This document shows, one piece after another, positions 26,836 through 36,393 of a stretch of DNA of 64,000 nt. The stretch comes from Candidatus Omnitrophota bacterium. Its GTDB lineage: Bacteria; Omnitrophota; Gorgyraeia; Zapsychrales; Zapsychraceae. The translations under genes and the position numbers were made by a program. The notes under the pieces were generated by a model. That model was not told the DNA's origin. It did no database searches and saw nothing but the letters and a program-made list of their open reading frames with translations. The stretch's first letter is position 1, and each line of letters begins with the position of its first letter. The stretch lies in NCBI GenBank assembly GCA_020429915.1, contig JAGQKV010000013.1, forward strand, positions 132,689 to 196,688, given 5' to 3'.

Positions 26836-27800
26836 GGCTTGTCGACCCTGACGAGACACTCCTGCCGTGGATCAAAGCAGTAGAGATTGTCCGGCGTTAA
26901 ATGCGTTCCCCCGATCCAGCGGTCGATTCCGTTGAGGACGAGGTGATTAAGCGTGCCTTGCACAACGTCCCTGCCCGCCGCTGTCAGCGATATCTGTTGT
27001 TGATAAACCTCCTGCGCGGATCCCCGCGACAGCCTCGTCGTGTATCCCTCAATGAGCGGCGACGGACAGAACGCCAATTCTTCCAGGTATTTCACAAAGC
27101 TCCAGTCCCCTAAATATTTTACTTCTTCCTCCCGGCAATATTCCCCGAACAGCAAGTTCACCGGCTTGACACTGTCTATGAGAAGTTCGAGGGTATAGCG
27201 CTGCGTCAAGGTGAGGCCGTTAGTGCGGTAGGGAAAGGTCTGCAGAAGGCGTTTGGTAATGGACGGCAGGAACACCAACGGGCCGGTATAATCGACGAAC
27301 AGCTGCAAGGCCCGTGGATCCGGGGCGGTGAAGGCCTTCCAGAAGCGGCTGCCGTCCGCGTAATCCTGTAAAGTGACAGGACGCTCATTTTCTCGCAGGG
27401 CAGGGAGTTGCGGCGGCGGGATCATACCCAGGTAGTTCTCGGATTGCATCAGGGATATGACCGGTCGCGGTTGGATCCGGTTAAGATAGTCCAGTATCTG
27501 GCACAGTTGCAGTTGGTCGTACAGGTCGTGTTCAAAACATAGGCTGACCTTCTCATAAGTCTCCAGGCTCTCCAGAATTCTGTCTCGCCGGTCAAAATCT
27601 TTGCGGACTTCTTCCGGGGATTCTCCGAAGGCGCCGGATAAATAGCGGCAGCGTGTGTCAGCCAGATCTTCCCAGGAATCGGACCCCGGGACCGGTCCGT
27701 CATGCAGGACATCCTTCCAGCACAGGATTTCCTCCTGAAAGCCGGCTTGCCGCATGCTGTCTGCGGCGCTGTCGCCGTTGGTGATGATTAATTCGGCCAT
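26832..27800 (-). CDS. DUF1835 domain protein
   Basis: A 322-residue cytoplasmic protein. The DUF1835 N-terminus [17 protein letters not shown], followed by [15 protein letters not shown] and [15 protein letters not shown], is clear. The C-terminal 150 residues ([13 protein letters not shown]...ITAAGRDV winged-helix-like) are as in related longer members. Function is unknown. The start at 27800 is chosen because the domain begins there; the longer frame adds residues that overlap the divergent gene's leader. Confidence 0.85.
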   Translation of the reverse strand: MAELIITNGDSAADSMRQAGFQEEILCWKDVLHDGPVPGSDSWEDLADTRCRYLSGAFGESPEEVRKDFDRRDRILESLETYEKVSLCFEHDLYDQLQLCQILDYLNRIQPRPVISLMQSENYLGMIPPPQLPALRENERPVTLQDYADGSRFWKAFTAPDPRALQLFVDYTGPLVFLPSITKRLLQTFPYRTNGLTLTQRYTLELLIDSVKPVNLLFGEYCREEEVKYLGDWSFVKYLEELAFCPSPLIEGYTTRLSRGSAQEVYQQQISLTAAGRDVVQGTLNHLVLNGIDRWIGGTHLTPDNLYCFDPRQECLVRVDKP

Positions 27801-27870
27801 CCTGTATGCTAACACACACAAGATCGGGAATAAACGGGGAAACTCGTGAAAAAAGCCCGGCATCGACTAT

Positions 27871-27899
27871 TTGGCACTTGGCGCGGATTGCTATATACT
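27871..27899 (+). promoter_or_regulatory. Sigma70-type promoter for the giant secreted protein
   Basis: TTGGCA (27871-27876), a 17 bp spacer and TATACT (27894-27899). It falls inside the upstream extension of the frame, so the GTG at 27846 is not the start. Confidence 0.8.
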
Positions 27900-27912
27900 A
27901 GTACCAGTACTA
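27899..27912. promoter_or_regulatory. 14 bp palindrome at the transcription start, candidate operator
   Basis: TAGTAC, then CA, then GTACTA. It begins on the last base of the -10 element and covers the expected +1, an ideal place for a repressor. The ribosome site AAAGGA follows directly. Confidence 0.5.
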
Positions 27913-27926
27913 AAGGAATATTTTCC

Positions 27927-30900
27927 ATGAAAAAACTACGCCACCATCTCTGGTCCCGATTCGCCGCCGTCATAGCGGGAGTCTGCCTGCTGACGACAGG
28001 AGTGCCCGTACCCGCGGTATGGGCGCAGACTCAGCTGAGCCTACCGCTGCCCGGCACGCGGGTGCATCTGAGCGCCGGCTACGCACCGCTGACCTTGCGC
28101 GGGGTGATGGTACATGCCGACAATCCTTTCCGCTTTGATTTCATTGTTGATACCGGTGATTCCGACCTGCGGGCGGAGGCGCTCGAGCAGGAAAGCACGC
28201 GGATGATCCGTTACTTCCTGGCGGCGCTGACCGTCCCGGAAGACGAGCAGTGGGTGAATCTCTCTCCGTACGAGCAGCAACGCATTATTCCCGGCTCCTT
28301 CGGGATTACCGACATGGGCCGCGACCTGTTGGCGCAGGATTATATCCTCAAACAAGTCACCGCCTCGCTGATCTATCCCGAGGAAGATCTCGGCAAAGAA
28401 TTCTGGGAGCGGGTCTACGCCCGCGCCCAGCGCATGTACGGGACCACCGATATCCCGGTCAACACCTTCAATAAGGTGTGGATCGTTCCGGACAGCGCCA
28501 CGGTTTTTGAGAACGGTACCGCCGCCTTCGTTACCCAGAGTCGGCTGAAGATCATGCTGGAGGAAGATTACCTCGCGCTCGACAGCAATGATGGCAACCG
28601 CGCGATCGGGCTCGACCAGTTCATCAAAGATGAGGCCAAAGAAGTCAACGAGGTTTCATCGGCGATCGTCCGGGAGATTGTCATCCCGGAGTTGGAAAAG
28701 GAAGTCAACGAGGGCAAAAATTTCGCCCAGCTGCGGCAGATTTATCACGCGATGGTCCTCGCGACGTGGTTGAAGGAGAATTTGAAGAGTCACGTCCTCG
28801 GATTAAAGTACGTGAACCAGAACAAGGTGAACGGCGTCGATATCGAGGATAAGGATGCCAAAGAGCAGATTTATCAGCGTTACCTGCAGGCGTACCGGGA
28901 CGGGGCATACAGCTACATCAAAGAAGAATACGACCCGGTCACCCGAGAGATTATCCCGCGCAAGTACTTCTCGGGCGGCGCGGTGTTCGGCCGCGCGGTC
29001 ACCCGTGCGACGGACTACGCGCGTTTGACAGATAACTCTTTGCGCACCGTCGTGGACGGCAGCTTTTTGGGGGACAAGCTGGCCCTCAACGTTATCCTGG
29101 CGGACCCGCAACGGCGCGTGAATCGGGACCGGGCCGTTCTGCAGAATCTGCCTGTTTTTGCTAACCGAAACGATTTAGAGGCGGCCGTCGTCGCGACGGA
29201 CGCCGAAACCCTGCGCTATCCGATTTTGACGTTGCTTGACGGCAGCCGCGTTATCAACAAAACCCGCTTGAATCGTAATCCGAGCGCCCGTATCTATGAA
29301 GCGTTAATATCGCGCGCCAATTTTGAAGTGGCTCGGTTAATCGGTTTCGATCAAATCAGTCCGGTTCAGGTGTTGGTCACGCCGAACGGTGTGTCATCGA
29401 TCGAACAGGTCTGGGGAGGCGGACTGGCGGAGAACCTCCCGGGACTGGGTGTGGACGCCTTGCGCTTCCGGGATGCGCTGGACTTTCGGATTGACGGCCA
29501 AACCGATTTTTACCGGCAGCTTGTTGAAACATTTGGACCCGAGTTTGTTTCATCGGACCTGTACCGGGTATTTTCCAACGACCCTTTTGACTCCATACTG
29601 CCTGAAAACATCCGTATGGCCGCCGCGCAGACCCAAGGACTTGCGAATTTGCGTTGGGTAGACTATGGCGAATCTTTCAGCTATTTGGACGATACGGAAC
29701 TGGAGGACTTGCTTGACTACCTGATCGACCGGGCGGATTTCATCCGGACCTCAATGGCGGACCGGTTGGTGCAGCGGATAGTTTCAATCACGCAGGATGA
29801 GGTGCAGGCTATTGCGGAGAATGTCTTTGGAGAGGCTACCGCCGGCAATTACAGCGAGTTGCCGGAAGCCGACCGTAATGTCGCGGCGGCTGCCCGGGAG
29901 CAGGCCAGGAATGATTTTATCGAAGGGTTTACGCAACGGCAGGGAGTATTTCGTGAACTGCAGGATTATCTTGCACGGGAAGCTCCGGCAGAGGCGGCGG
30001 CCGTCGGTGAGGCCGGTTCCCGGGATGCGGCTGTTTTGACGGACGTCCGTGTGACCGATAACGCTTTAGTTCGTCGGGGAATGACGGATTTGTCGGAACT
30101 GTTGGACCGTCTGCCGCAAGAGATTGCCGAGGAGGTGGCCCGAGACGCCAACATGATTAAAGTCTATTCCGGAGTTTCTCCTGAGGTGGGTTTCACGCAG
30201 TCGCCTTTTCAGTTCATTCTGGGACGACTCGATAATGTGGCGCGGACCGTCCTGATCGAAGCGATCCGCGCGGACCGGGATTACGACGTGATCCAGCACC
30301 GGGAGGACCGGTTCTCCATCGTCAACGTGCGGGCCGCGCTCGAGGTTATCGCGGCGAATCCCGATCTCTTCCCGGCCGAGGCGCAGGGAAACCGGGAATG
30401 GGTGGTCAACGAATTTGCGCAATGGACGAATGCTGCCGGTCCGCAGTGGGAGACGCGCACCGTCCGCTACGGTCTGATGAGCGGATACCCGCGCAGCGCG
30501 GCTCAGCAGTACATCGCGTTCGACCGGACGCTCAAACGTTTTAAAGACATCTTTTCGGCGCAGGCGGATTCGATTGAGTTCTTTGCCAAGCGGGAGATCC
30601 CGGCGAATCAACGCGAGGCCGCGCGCCAGCATTTCCAGAATGTTTTGATCGGCTATGATGTCAGCGATGAAGAGATTGACCTCATCATAGACAGTTCGGT
30701 GGTCGGCCGATCTTTTCCCATGATCGCCATGAACGCGGAGCACCGCGAGTGGGTCGCGGAGGCAGAGGACCTGCTGGCCGAAGGTGAGCGGTACCTGGGC
30801 GAAATACGCCCGCAGTTCTCCGCAGAAGAGGCGCCGACCGGCACCGAGGACGGCGGACAACGGGATGCCGCCGTGCTGCCGGAAGCCGAAGCGCCGGTCG

Positions 30901-31094
30901 GTGGTATCGATCTGAGCCCGGAGAATCTGAAGTTATTGCGGGAGGGTAACCGCACGGAGATCGACCTGACACCTGTGGGGATTGAAAACATCGATATCCG
31001 CGGATTGACCCCGGTCATCTTTCAAATAACCCCGATCACCAATCTTCCTTTATTACTCTCCCAAGTCGGAGTCCCAGCCGGTCCGGCGGCCTAG
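27927..31094 (+). CDS. Giant secreted protein with shared N-terminal domain and GGIDL/PVI tail
   Basis: A 1055-residue protein. ATG 27927 is preceded by AAAGGA at 9 bp and by a promoter that excludes the GTG at 27846. Residues 1-34 are a signal peptide (VPVPAVWA-Q). Residues about 45-360 are homologous to the N-domain of the protein at 1083-5996, sharing WVNLSPYE, LIYPEEDLG, TFNKVWI, LRQIYHAMVLA and IIPRKYFSGG. The middle, about 360-980, is helical, acidic and unrecognised; it lacks the PEP-enzyme-like region of the other protein. GGIDLS lies near residue 992 and PVIF near 1029. The C-terminus then ends 24 residues later. The common ends and different middles suggest a modular secreted family. 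Confidence 0.9.
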   Translation: MKKLRHHLWSRFAAVIAGVCLLTTGVPVPAVWAQTQLSLPLPGTRVHLSAGYAPLTLRGVMVHADNPFRFDFIVDTGDSDLRAEALEQESTRMIRYFLAALTVPEDEQWVNLSPYEQQRIIPGSFGITDMGRDLLAQDYILKQVTASLIYPEEDLGKEFWERVYARAQRMYGTTDIPVNTFNKVWIVPDSATVFENGTAAFVTQSRLKIMLEEDYLALDSNDGNRAIGLDQFIKDEAKEVNEVSSAIVREIVIPELEKEVNEGKNFAQLRQIYHAMVLATWLKENLKSHVLGLKYVNQNKVNGVDIEDKDAKEQIYQRYLQAYRDGAYSYIKEEYDPVTREIIPRKYFSGGAVFGRAVTRATDYARLTDNSLRTVVDGSFLGDKLALNVILADPQRRVNRDRAVLQNLPVFANRNDLEAAVVATDAETLRYPILTLLDGSRVINKTRLNRNPSARIYEALISRANFEVARLIGFDQISPVQVLVTPNGVSSIEQVWGGGLAENLPGLGVDALRFRDALDFRIDGQTDFYRQLVETFGPEFVSSDLYRVFSNDPFDSILPENIRMAAAQTQGLANLRWVDYGESFSYLDDTELEDLLDYLIDRADFIRTSMADRLVQRIVSITQDEVQAIAENVFGEATAGNYSELPEADRNVAAAAREQARNDFIEGFTQRQGVFRELQDYLAREAPAEAAAVGEAGSRDAAVLTDVRVTDNALVRRGMTDLSELLDRLPQEIAEEVARDANMIKVYSGVSPEVGFTQSPFQFILGRLDNVARTVLIEAIRADRDYDVIQHREDRFSIVNVRAALEVIAANPDLFPAEAQGNREWVVNEFAQWTNAAGPQWETRTVRYGLMSGYPRSAAQQYIAFDRTLKRFKDIFSAQADSIEFFAKREIPANQREAARQHFQNVLIGYDVSDEEIDLIIDSSVVGRSFPMIAMNAEHREWVAEAEDLLAEGERYLGEIRPQFSAEEAPTGTEDGGQRDAAVLPEAEAPVGGIDLSPENLKLLREGNRTEIDLTPVGIENIDIRGLTPVIFQITPITNLPLLLSQVGVPAGPAA

Positions 31095-31290
31095 GCGCTG
31101 CCAGCAGTAAGGTCACCCTTCCCAAACTGTTATTAAATAAATGCATTCGGTGTACGCCAGGAGCTCAGCTGCTGTCCGGGACTGTCCGGGTAGGGTGGAG
31201 GGTGTCCTATTGAAGTTTTGGAATTAGCGGTTAAATTTGGAAGATATTCGATGGGTTTCAACGAGAGATTTGAATAGGGCAGGGAGCGTT

Positions 31291-31842
31291 ATGAAGGGAA
31301 AAGTATTGGGTTTTGTGATCGTTCTGGCTGTGGGTGCGGTGCCGCCGGCACATGCCCTCAATGACTATCCGGTCTATTTGCAGAAGTATAAACGGGCCTA
31401 TGATTCCCTGTCGGTGCGTGAAGACCACAAGATCCGTTTCGGATATCATCCGTATTATTTTTCCAATGATGCCCGCTCACGCTACTCCTACAGTGCCTTC
31501 GAAAAGGGGCACTACCGTTATGCGCATCCGGATAAGCCTTGGCCGTTTCCCGTCAAGGCATTCCGGTTGCAGCCTGATCATGGTGATCCGACCCGTGTTC
31601 TCACCTCCGGAAATCCCGCCAAACAACAGCAAAAGCTGCACGCGTATATTCAAAAACGCATGCGGGAAGCCAAACAGCGTCCCGCGGAACCTCAGGTCAA
31701 TGACTCGCGTCAATTGGATGATCTGATCCGAAGGCACAAGTGGGAATATCAATCCCCGGCCATGCGCGAAGCGGTGCAGCGCGACGGCAATGATGTGCGT
31801 GTCGATCCTACCGATTACTTGGAACTCTTCCAGGAAAATTAA
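31291..31842 (+). CDS. Hypothetical secreted protein
   Basis: A 183-residue protein with a signal peptide (MKGKVLGFVIVLAVG, cleavage near AHA-L) and a Tyr-, His- and Arg-rich mature part. ATG 31291 is chosen over an upstream TTG because AGGGAG is at proper distance and the signal begins there. I do not recognise the family. The 196 bp before it hold no clear promoter. It overlaps the convergent ATPase gene by four bases. Confidence 0.7.
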   Translation: MKGKVLGFVIVLAVGAVPPAHALNDYPVYLQKYKRAYDSLSVREDHKIRFGYHPYYFSNDARSRYSYSAFEKGHYRYAHPDKPWPFPVKAFRLQPDHGDPTRVLTSGNPAKQQQKLHAYIQKRMREAKQRPAEPQVNDSRQLDDLIRRHKWEYQSPAMREAVQRDGNDVRVDPTDYLELFQEN

Positions 31843-33998
31843 GCGGCGGGTTTCTTGAAGATATTCTCGTCGATGTTGATGCCGATCGTCTTGAATTCTT
31901 TCAGACATTTGGGGATGTAGCCGGTGGCTTCGTAGTCTCCGAGGATCCTGCCGTCCTCGTCCATACCTTTTTGATTGTAAACAAAGATATCGCGCAATTC
32001 GAGGTTGTGTTCCTTGCCGAGGCCGGCGACTTCCGTGACCTGGACGATCTTGCGGGTCCCGTCTCCGAAGCGGTTGACGTGTACGATCATATCGAGAGCG
32101 GTGGAGATCATCTCATAAATCGCGCGGATAGGCAATTCCACACCCGCGAGCAGAATCATCGAACTCATACGGACCAGAACGTCGTGCGTGGAGTTGGCGT
32201 GAAGCGTGGTCATGGAGCCGTCGTGACCGGTATTCATAGCCTGAAGCATGTCGATGACCTCGGACCCGCGACACTCCCCGACGATAATGCGGTCGGGCCG
32301 CATGTGCAGGCTGTTCATGAACAAGGTCCGGATTGGGATCGCGCCCTTGCCTTCAATATTGGCCGGCCGGGATTCCAGGCGGATCCAGTGGGTCTTGTTG
32401 ATGCGCAGCTCCGCCGCGTCCTCGATGGTGATGATGCGTTCCTTGTCGGGAATGAAGGTGGAAACGATATTGAGGAGCGTCGTCTTTCCGGAACCCGTCC
32501 CGCCGGAGACAATGATATTCTTACGACCCTGCACGGCGGCGTTCAAGAATACGCGCATATCCTCATTCATACTGTTGAATTTGTGAATGAGGTCGTCCAC
32601 CGTCGGCCGTTCGCGGCCGAATTTCCGGATGGTGATCATCGGTCCGGTCAGGGAAAGAGGGGGGATCAGCGCGTTAAAACGGGAACCGTCCGGAAGGCGC
32701 GCGTCGACCATCGGGTTTGATTCGTCGATGCGGCGTCCGAGCGGTGCGATGATGCGGTCGATGATGTTGCGCATCTGCATTTCGGAAGAAAACTTCGCGT
32801 GCGTCTTAAGCAGTTTCCCCTTCTTTTCCACAAAGGTCAATTTTTGGCTGTTGACCATGATATCTGAAATGTCCGGGTCATCGAGAAACTCTTCCAACGG
32901 ACCGAGACCGAAGGCCTCACAGACGATCTCGTTGGCGATGCGCGTACGGCTGTCCTCATTTTTGGTGAGTTTGTGGTATTCTTGGGTGAGCAGCCGGTTT
33001 GTGGTGCCGACCGCCTTTTCCCGTAGCTCACTCATGAGCTTTTCATCATTGAATGACTCCGGCCCCAGATTCTGAATGTTCATCTCCTTGACCAGGCGTT
33101 CGTGGATCTTCTTTTTGAGGATGATTTCTTCATCCTCTTCGTCAAAGACAAAGGCATTAGTGGCTTTGGCGGCCTTGGACGCGGCCCGGGTGTCGTCGGG
33201 TTGATCAACGGTCGCCGAGGCGGTAAGCATTGCATTTTTGAGGACCTCGGGGTCCGGATAGATCTCCGGCCTTTGCAGTTCCTTGGCTAAATGGATGATG
33301 GCCCGTGACACCTGGCTCTTGGGATCGTTCATGACGGCCGGCACGCAGCTGTTGAGGGCCATCCCCACGGACTTACCGTCGGACGGCACCTGGGCGATGA
33401 TCTTCAGGCCTAATTGATCCTCCAGCAATTTTTCATCCACGTCACCGCGCGTGGCGGAGCGGTTGATTACCAGACGCAACATTTCTTTTGGCATCTGGAT
33501 GTTGTTGAGCAGGTTCAGGGTCCATTTGAATTTATTGATCGATAAATTGTCCGGAGTGGCGACTAAAAGGATCAGATCCGAGTTTTGCATGACCGAGACC
33601 AGACCGCCGCTTAAGGCTCGGCGGGCGTCGACAATAATGTAGTCGTACAGGTCAGCAGATTTATCCAGGAAGGCCTTGATGCGGGCCGGCGTAAATTCGG
33701 CGGTCTGCGAGGTGTCGGCGACAGTGGGGATGAGTTCCATGCCGCTGGAATGTTTGACCACCGCTTTTTTGATGATGTCCGGATCGGAAAGGGTTTCGAT
33801 TTGCGTTAGCAGATTCGATATCCCGAACCGGCAGGCCATATTCAGCATTTTGTCGATCGCGTGCAGGCTTTGGAAATTCAACTCCACGAGCAGGACCCGT
33901 TTCTTCAGTAGGGACAGTGTGGTGGCCGTGTTGACCGCCAGCAGCGTCTTGCCCACGCCGCCCTTGTTGCTCCAAAATGTGATGACTTTTGCGCTCAT
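31839..33998 (-). CDS. ParA/TadZ-like and TadA/CpaF ATPase fusion, copy 2
   Basis: A 719-residue fusion. Residues about 1-250 form a MinD/ParA-type ATPase (NKGGVGKTLLAVN), as in the TadZ/CpaE localisation factor; where ParA proteins have DxD after strand 2, this copy has VELNFQ. After a linker of about 60 residues, residues about 320-690 form a secretion ATPase of the CpaF/TadA type: Walker A GGTGSGKTTL (about 497), MRPDRIIVGECRG, and the HDGSMTTLHAN box. TadA powers Tad-pilus assembly, and TadZ places it at the pole. Nine bases separate it from its paralogue upstream. No tadB, tadC or pilin gene is nearby. Confidence 0.9.
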   Translation of the reverse strand: MSAKVITFWSNKGGVGKTLLAVNTATTLSLLKKRVLLVELNFQSLHAIDKMLNMACRFGISNLLTQIETLSDPDIIKKAVVKHSSGMELIPTVADTSQTAEFTPARIKAFLDKSADLYDYIIVDARRALSGGLVSVMQNSDLILLVATPDNLSINKFKWTLNLLNNIQMPKEMLRLVINRSATRGDVDEKLLEDQLGLKIIAQVPSDGKSVGMALNSCVPAVMNDPKSQVSRAIIHLAKELQRPEIYPDPEVLKNAMLTASATVDQPDDTRAASKAAKATNAFVFDEEDEEIILKKKIHERLVKEMNIQNLGPESFNDEKLMSELREKAVGTTNRLLTQEYHKLTKNEDSRTRIANEIVCEAFGLGPLEEFLDDPDISDIMVNSQKLTFVEKKGKLLKTHAKFSSEMQMRNIIDRIIAPLGRRIDESNPMVDARLPDGSRFNALIPPLSLTGPMITIRKFGRERPTVDDLIHKFNSMNEDMRVFLNAAVQGRKNIIVSGGTGSGKTTLLNIVSTFIPDKERIITIEDAAELRINKTHWIRLESRPANIEGKGAIPIRTLFMNSLHMRPDRIIVGECRGSEVIDMLQAMNTGHDGSMTTLHANSTHDVLVRMSSMILLAGVELPIRAIYEMISTALDMIVHVNRFGDGTRKIVQVTEVAGLGKEHNLELRDIFVYNQKGMDEDGRILGDYEATGYIPKCLKEFKTIGINIDENIFKKPAA

Positions 33999-34007
33999 AC
34001 TATTCGC

Positions 34008-36200
34008 CTAGTACCCGGAGGAGGGTTCGGAGGTAAACAACCCCAGGTCCAACTTGACACCTTTCTTGATCAATTCTTCCGCGACGTCCGGTGCTTGACC
34101 CAGCGGCCGATAGAAGCCTTCAATGGTCCCGTCCGCTGCGCGCGCGGTTTGATCGAAGTGGAAGATTTCCCTTAATTCCAGCTCACCTTCCTCATTAAGG
34201 CCGACGATCTCGGAGATCCCGGTGACTTTCCGGCTGCCGTCCGTATAACGGGCCATATGGACGATGACGTTGATCGCCGAGGAGATCATTTCGTTGATCG
34301 CGCGCATGGGCAGTTCGATCCCGCTGAGCAGGATCATAGAACTCATCCGGATCAGAACGTCGCGGGCGGAGTTGGCGTGAAGGCTGGTCATCGAACCGTC
34401 GTGTCCGGTATTCATGGCCTGCAGCATGTCGAGGACCTCAGGGCCGCGGCATTCACCGATGACGATCCGGTCCGGCCGCATCCGCAGGGTGTTGACAAAA
34501 AGGTCGCGCACCGTAATCTCCCCGGCACCTTCGACGTTGGCCGGGCGGGATTCCAGGCGCGCCCAGTGTTCCTTTTGCAGGCTCAACTCGGCGGCTTCTT
34601 CAATAGTGATAATCCGTTCCCCGTCCGGAATAAATTCGGAGAGGACATTGAGCAGCGTCGTTTTTCCGGAACCCGTACCGCCGGCAATGATGATGTTCAT
34701 CCGACCGATGACGCACGCGTGCAAAAAGTCACGCATGGCCGGGGACAAAGACTTGTATTTGTCGACAACGTGATTGACCGTCAGCTTCTCCGCTGCGAAT
34801 TTCCGGATAGTGACGCACGGTCCGGAGAGACAAACAGGGGGGACGATCGCGTTGAAGCGTGAACCGTCCTGCAGGCGCGCGTCGACCATCGGCGAACTCT
34901 CATCCAGACGGCGGCCCAAGGGGGCGATGATCCGGTTGATAATCGCCCGCAGGTGCTGGTTGGAGATGAACTTGTGGTCCGTCAGCAGCAGGTCGCCTTT
35001 GACTTCCACGTAGATTTCCTGGCTGCCGTTGATCATGATTTCACCGATGAGGGGATCCTCCATGATTTCCTCGAGGATCCCGAGCCCGAAGGTTTCTTTG
35101 ACGATTTCATCGACCGTGCGAGAGCGCATCTCCAGGGTGGCGGCGAATTTTCCTCCTTGCTCGATCAGAATGTTGCTGATGATCTGTTTGGCGCTGGCGC
35201 GCAGTTCTTCAGCCTTTTTCGGATTGCTGAATGAATCCGGTGTCAGGGAATCCATATCCAGGCGTTCGATGAGCAGTTTCTGTAACCGGATTTTTTCCTT
35301 GGTAAATTCTTCCGTCTTGAATATGTCTTCCTTGGCTGGTGGTGCCGCGGCGCCTTCGCCTTCTTCCGAGAATTCGACAATGGCGTCCTGCGCGGCGAGG
35401 GCCTCGATCTGGTCGGTCTGGGTTTTGATGTCTTTGTGCTCGGTGCGCGGCATGTAAAGGTCTTTTTTGTTCAGCTCCGGAACGATCTTTTTGAAGGAGT
35501 CGGCGACCGGGCTGCGGGGGCTGTCCAGTACCACCGGCATGCCGGCGGCAATCGCCTTGCCGACAAGCTTGCCGTCGGAGGGGATGCGACCGATCAGATC
35601 CACGTTAAGCGCGTCGCGCACTTCTTTCCAACTGACACCGCCCTGGCTTTCCGCGCGGTTCAGGATGAGCCGTACAAATTTTGTGGGGAAATGCATTTCC
35701 TGCAAAACTTTGATGGACCATGCCACTTGGTATACCGACAACACATCCGGAGTGGCCACGAGCAGGACCGTATCCGCACTGTCCAGGATGGAGATGGCTG
35801 ATTGGCTGAAACTGACGCCGATATCGGCGATAATGAAATCATAATGATCGCGGGCGCTGACCACAAAATTCTTGATGTCCTGAGGTCGCAGGTGACTTAT
35901 CTGCTGGGGGTCGGTAGCCGCAGTAAGGAAGTCGAAGCCGGACGAGTGGGGGGTGACGTATTTCTGGATTTCTTCAATCGTCATCCCCGGCTTGCAGTTG
36001 CCGTCCTTGATCATGTCGGCCAGGGATTTCTCCGGGGTCATGTTCAGGTTGATGGCGACATCCTGTCCGGCCTGCAAATCGAGGTCGATCAGGAGGACTT
36101 TCTTCTTGGCCAACGCGAGAGCTGTGGACAGGTTGATCGCGATGAAGGTCTTGCCGACGCCGCCCTTGTTACTGAAGATGGGGATTATTTTTGCGTCCAT
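34008..36200 (-). CDS. ParA/TadZ-like and TadA/CpaF ATPase fusion, copy 1
   Basis: A 730-residue paralogue of the gene downstream, with the same two-domain plan. The N-terminal ATPase has NKGGVGKTFIAIN and an intact DLDLQ segment. An acidic linker at about residues 275-300 leads to the CpaF/TadA domain with GGTGSGKTTL (about 507), MRPDRIVIGECRG and HDGSMTSLHAN. The more complete ParA motif than in copy 2 may mean that only this copy cycles ATP normally. It is the first gene of the pair; I see no convincing promoter upstream. Confidence 0.9.
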   Translation of the reverse strand: MDAKIIPIFSNKGGVGKTFIAINLSTALALAKKKVLLIDLDLQAGQDVAINLNMTPEKSLADMIKDGNCKPGMTIEEIQKYVTPHSSGFDFLTAATDPQQISHLRPQDIKNFVVSARDHYDFIIADIGVSFSQSAISILDSADTVLLVATPDVLSVYQVAWSIKVLQEMHFPTKFVRLILNRAESQGGVSWKEVRDALNVDLIGRIPSDGKLVGKAIAAGMPVVLDSPRSPVADSFKKIVPELNKKDLYMPRTEHKDIKTQTDQIEALAAQDAIVEFSEEGEGAAAPPAKEDIFKTEEFTKEKIRLQKLLIERLDMDSLTPDSFSNPKKAEELRASAKQIISNILIEQGGKFAATLEMRSRTVDEIVKETFGLGILEEIMEDPLIGEIMINGSQEIYVEVKGDLLLTDHKFISNQHLRAIINRIIAPLGRRLDESSPMVDARLQDGSRFNAIVPPVCLSGPCVTIRKFAAEKLTVNHVVDKYKSLSPAMRDFLHACVIGRMNIIIAGGTGSGKTTLLNVLSEFIPDGERIITIEEAAELSLQKEHWARLESRPANVEGAGEITVRDLFVNTLRMRPDRIVIGECRGPEVLDMLQAMNTGHDGSMTSLHANSARDVLIRMSSMILLSGIELPMRAINEMISSAINVIVHMARYTDGSRKVTGISEIVGLNEEGELELREIFHFDQTARAADGTIEGFYRPLGQAPDVAEELIKKGVKLDLGLFTSEPSSGY

Positions 36201-36393
36201 ACCGGAGTGCTAAGAGAGATCAGAGCCAAGTTGATTTTTCTCTCAGAAAATGTAAGATAAATTATACTCAAGCTCTCTGCAATTATCTAGCCTTTTCCTG
36301 TGAAAAGCAAATTTTTTTTAGGAAAAACCCAGCGGTACGTCGGCCCATCTGTCCAAAACGGCTGGCGGGCCGCTCCTTAGGAGTATTAATTAC

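Noticed and set aside
27846-27926. GTG start giving a longer giant secreted protein
   Set aside because: A promoter and palindrome lie inside the extension, and a good ribosome site and signal peptide begin at 27927.
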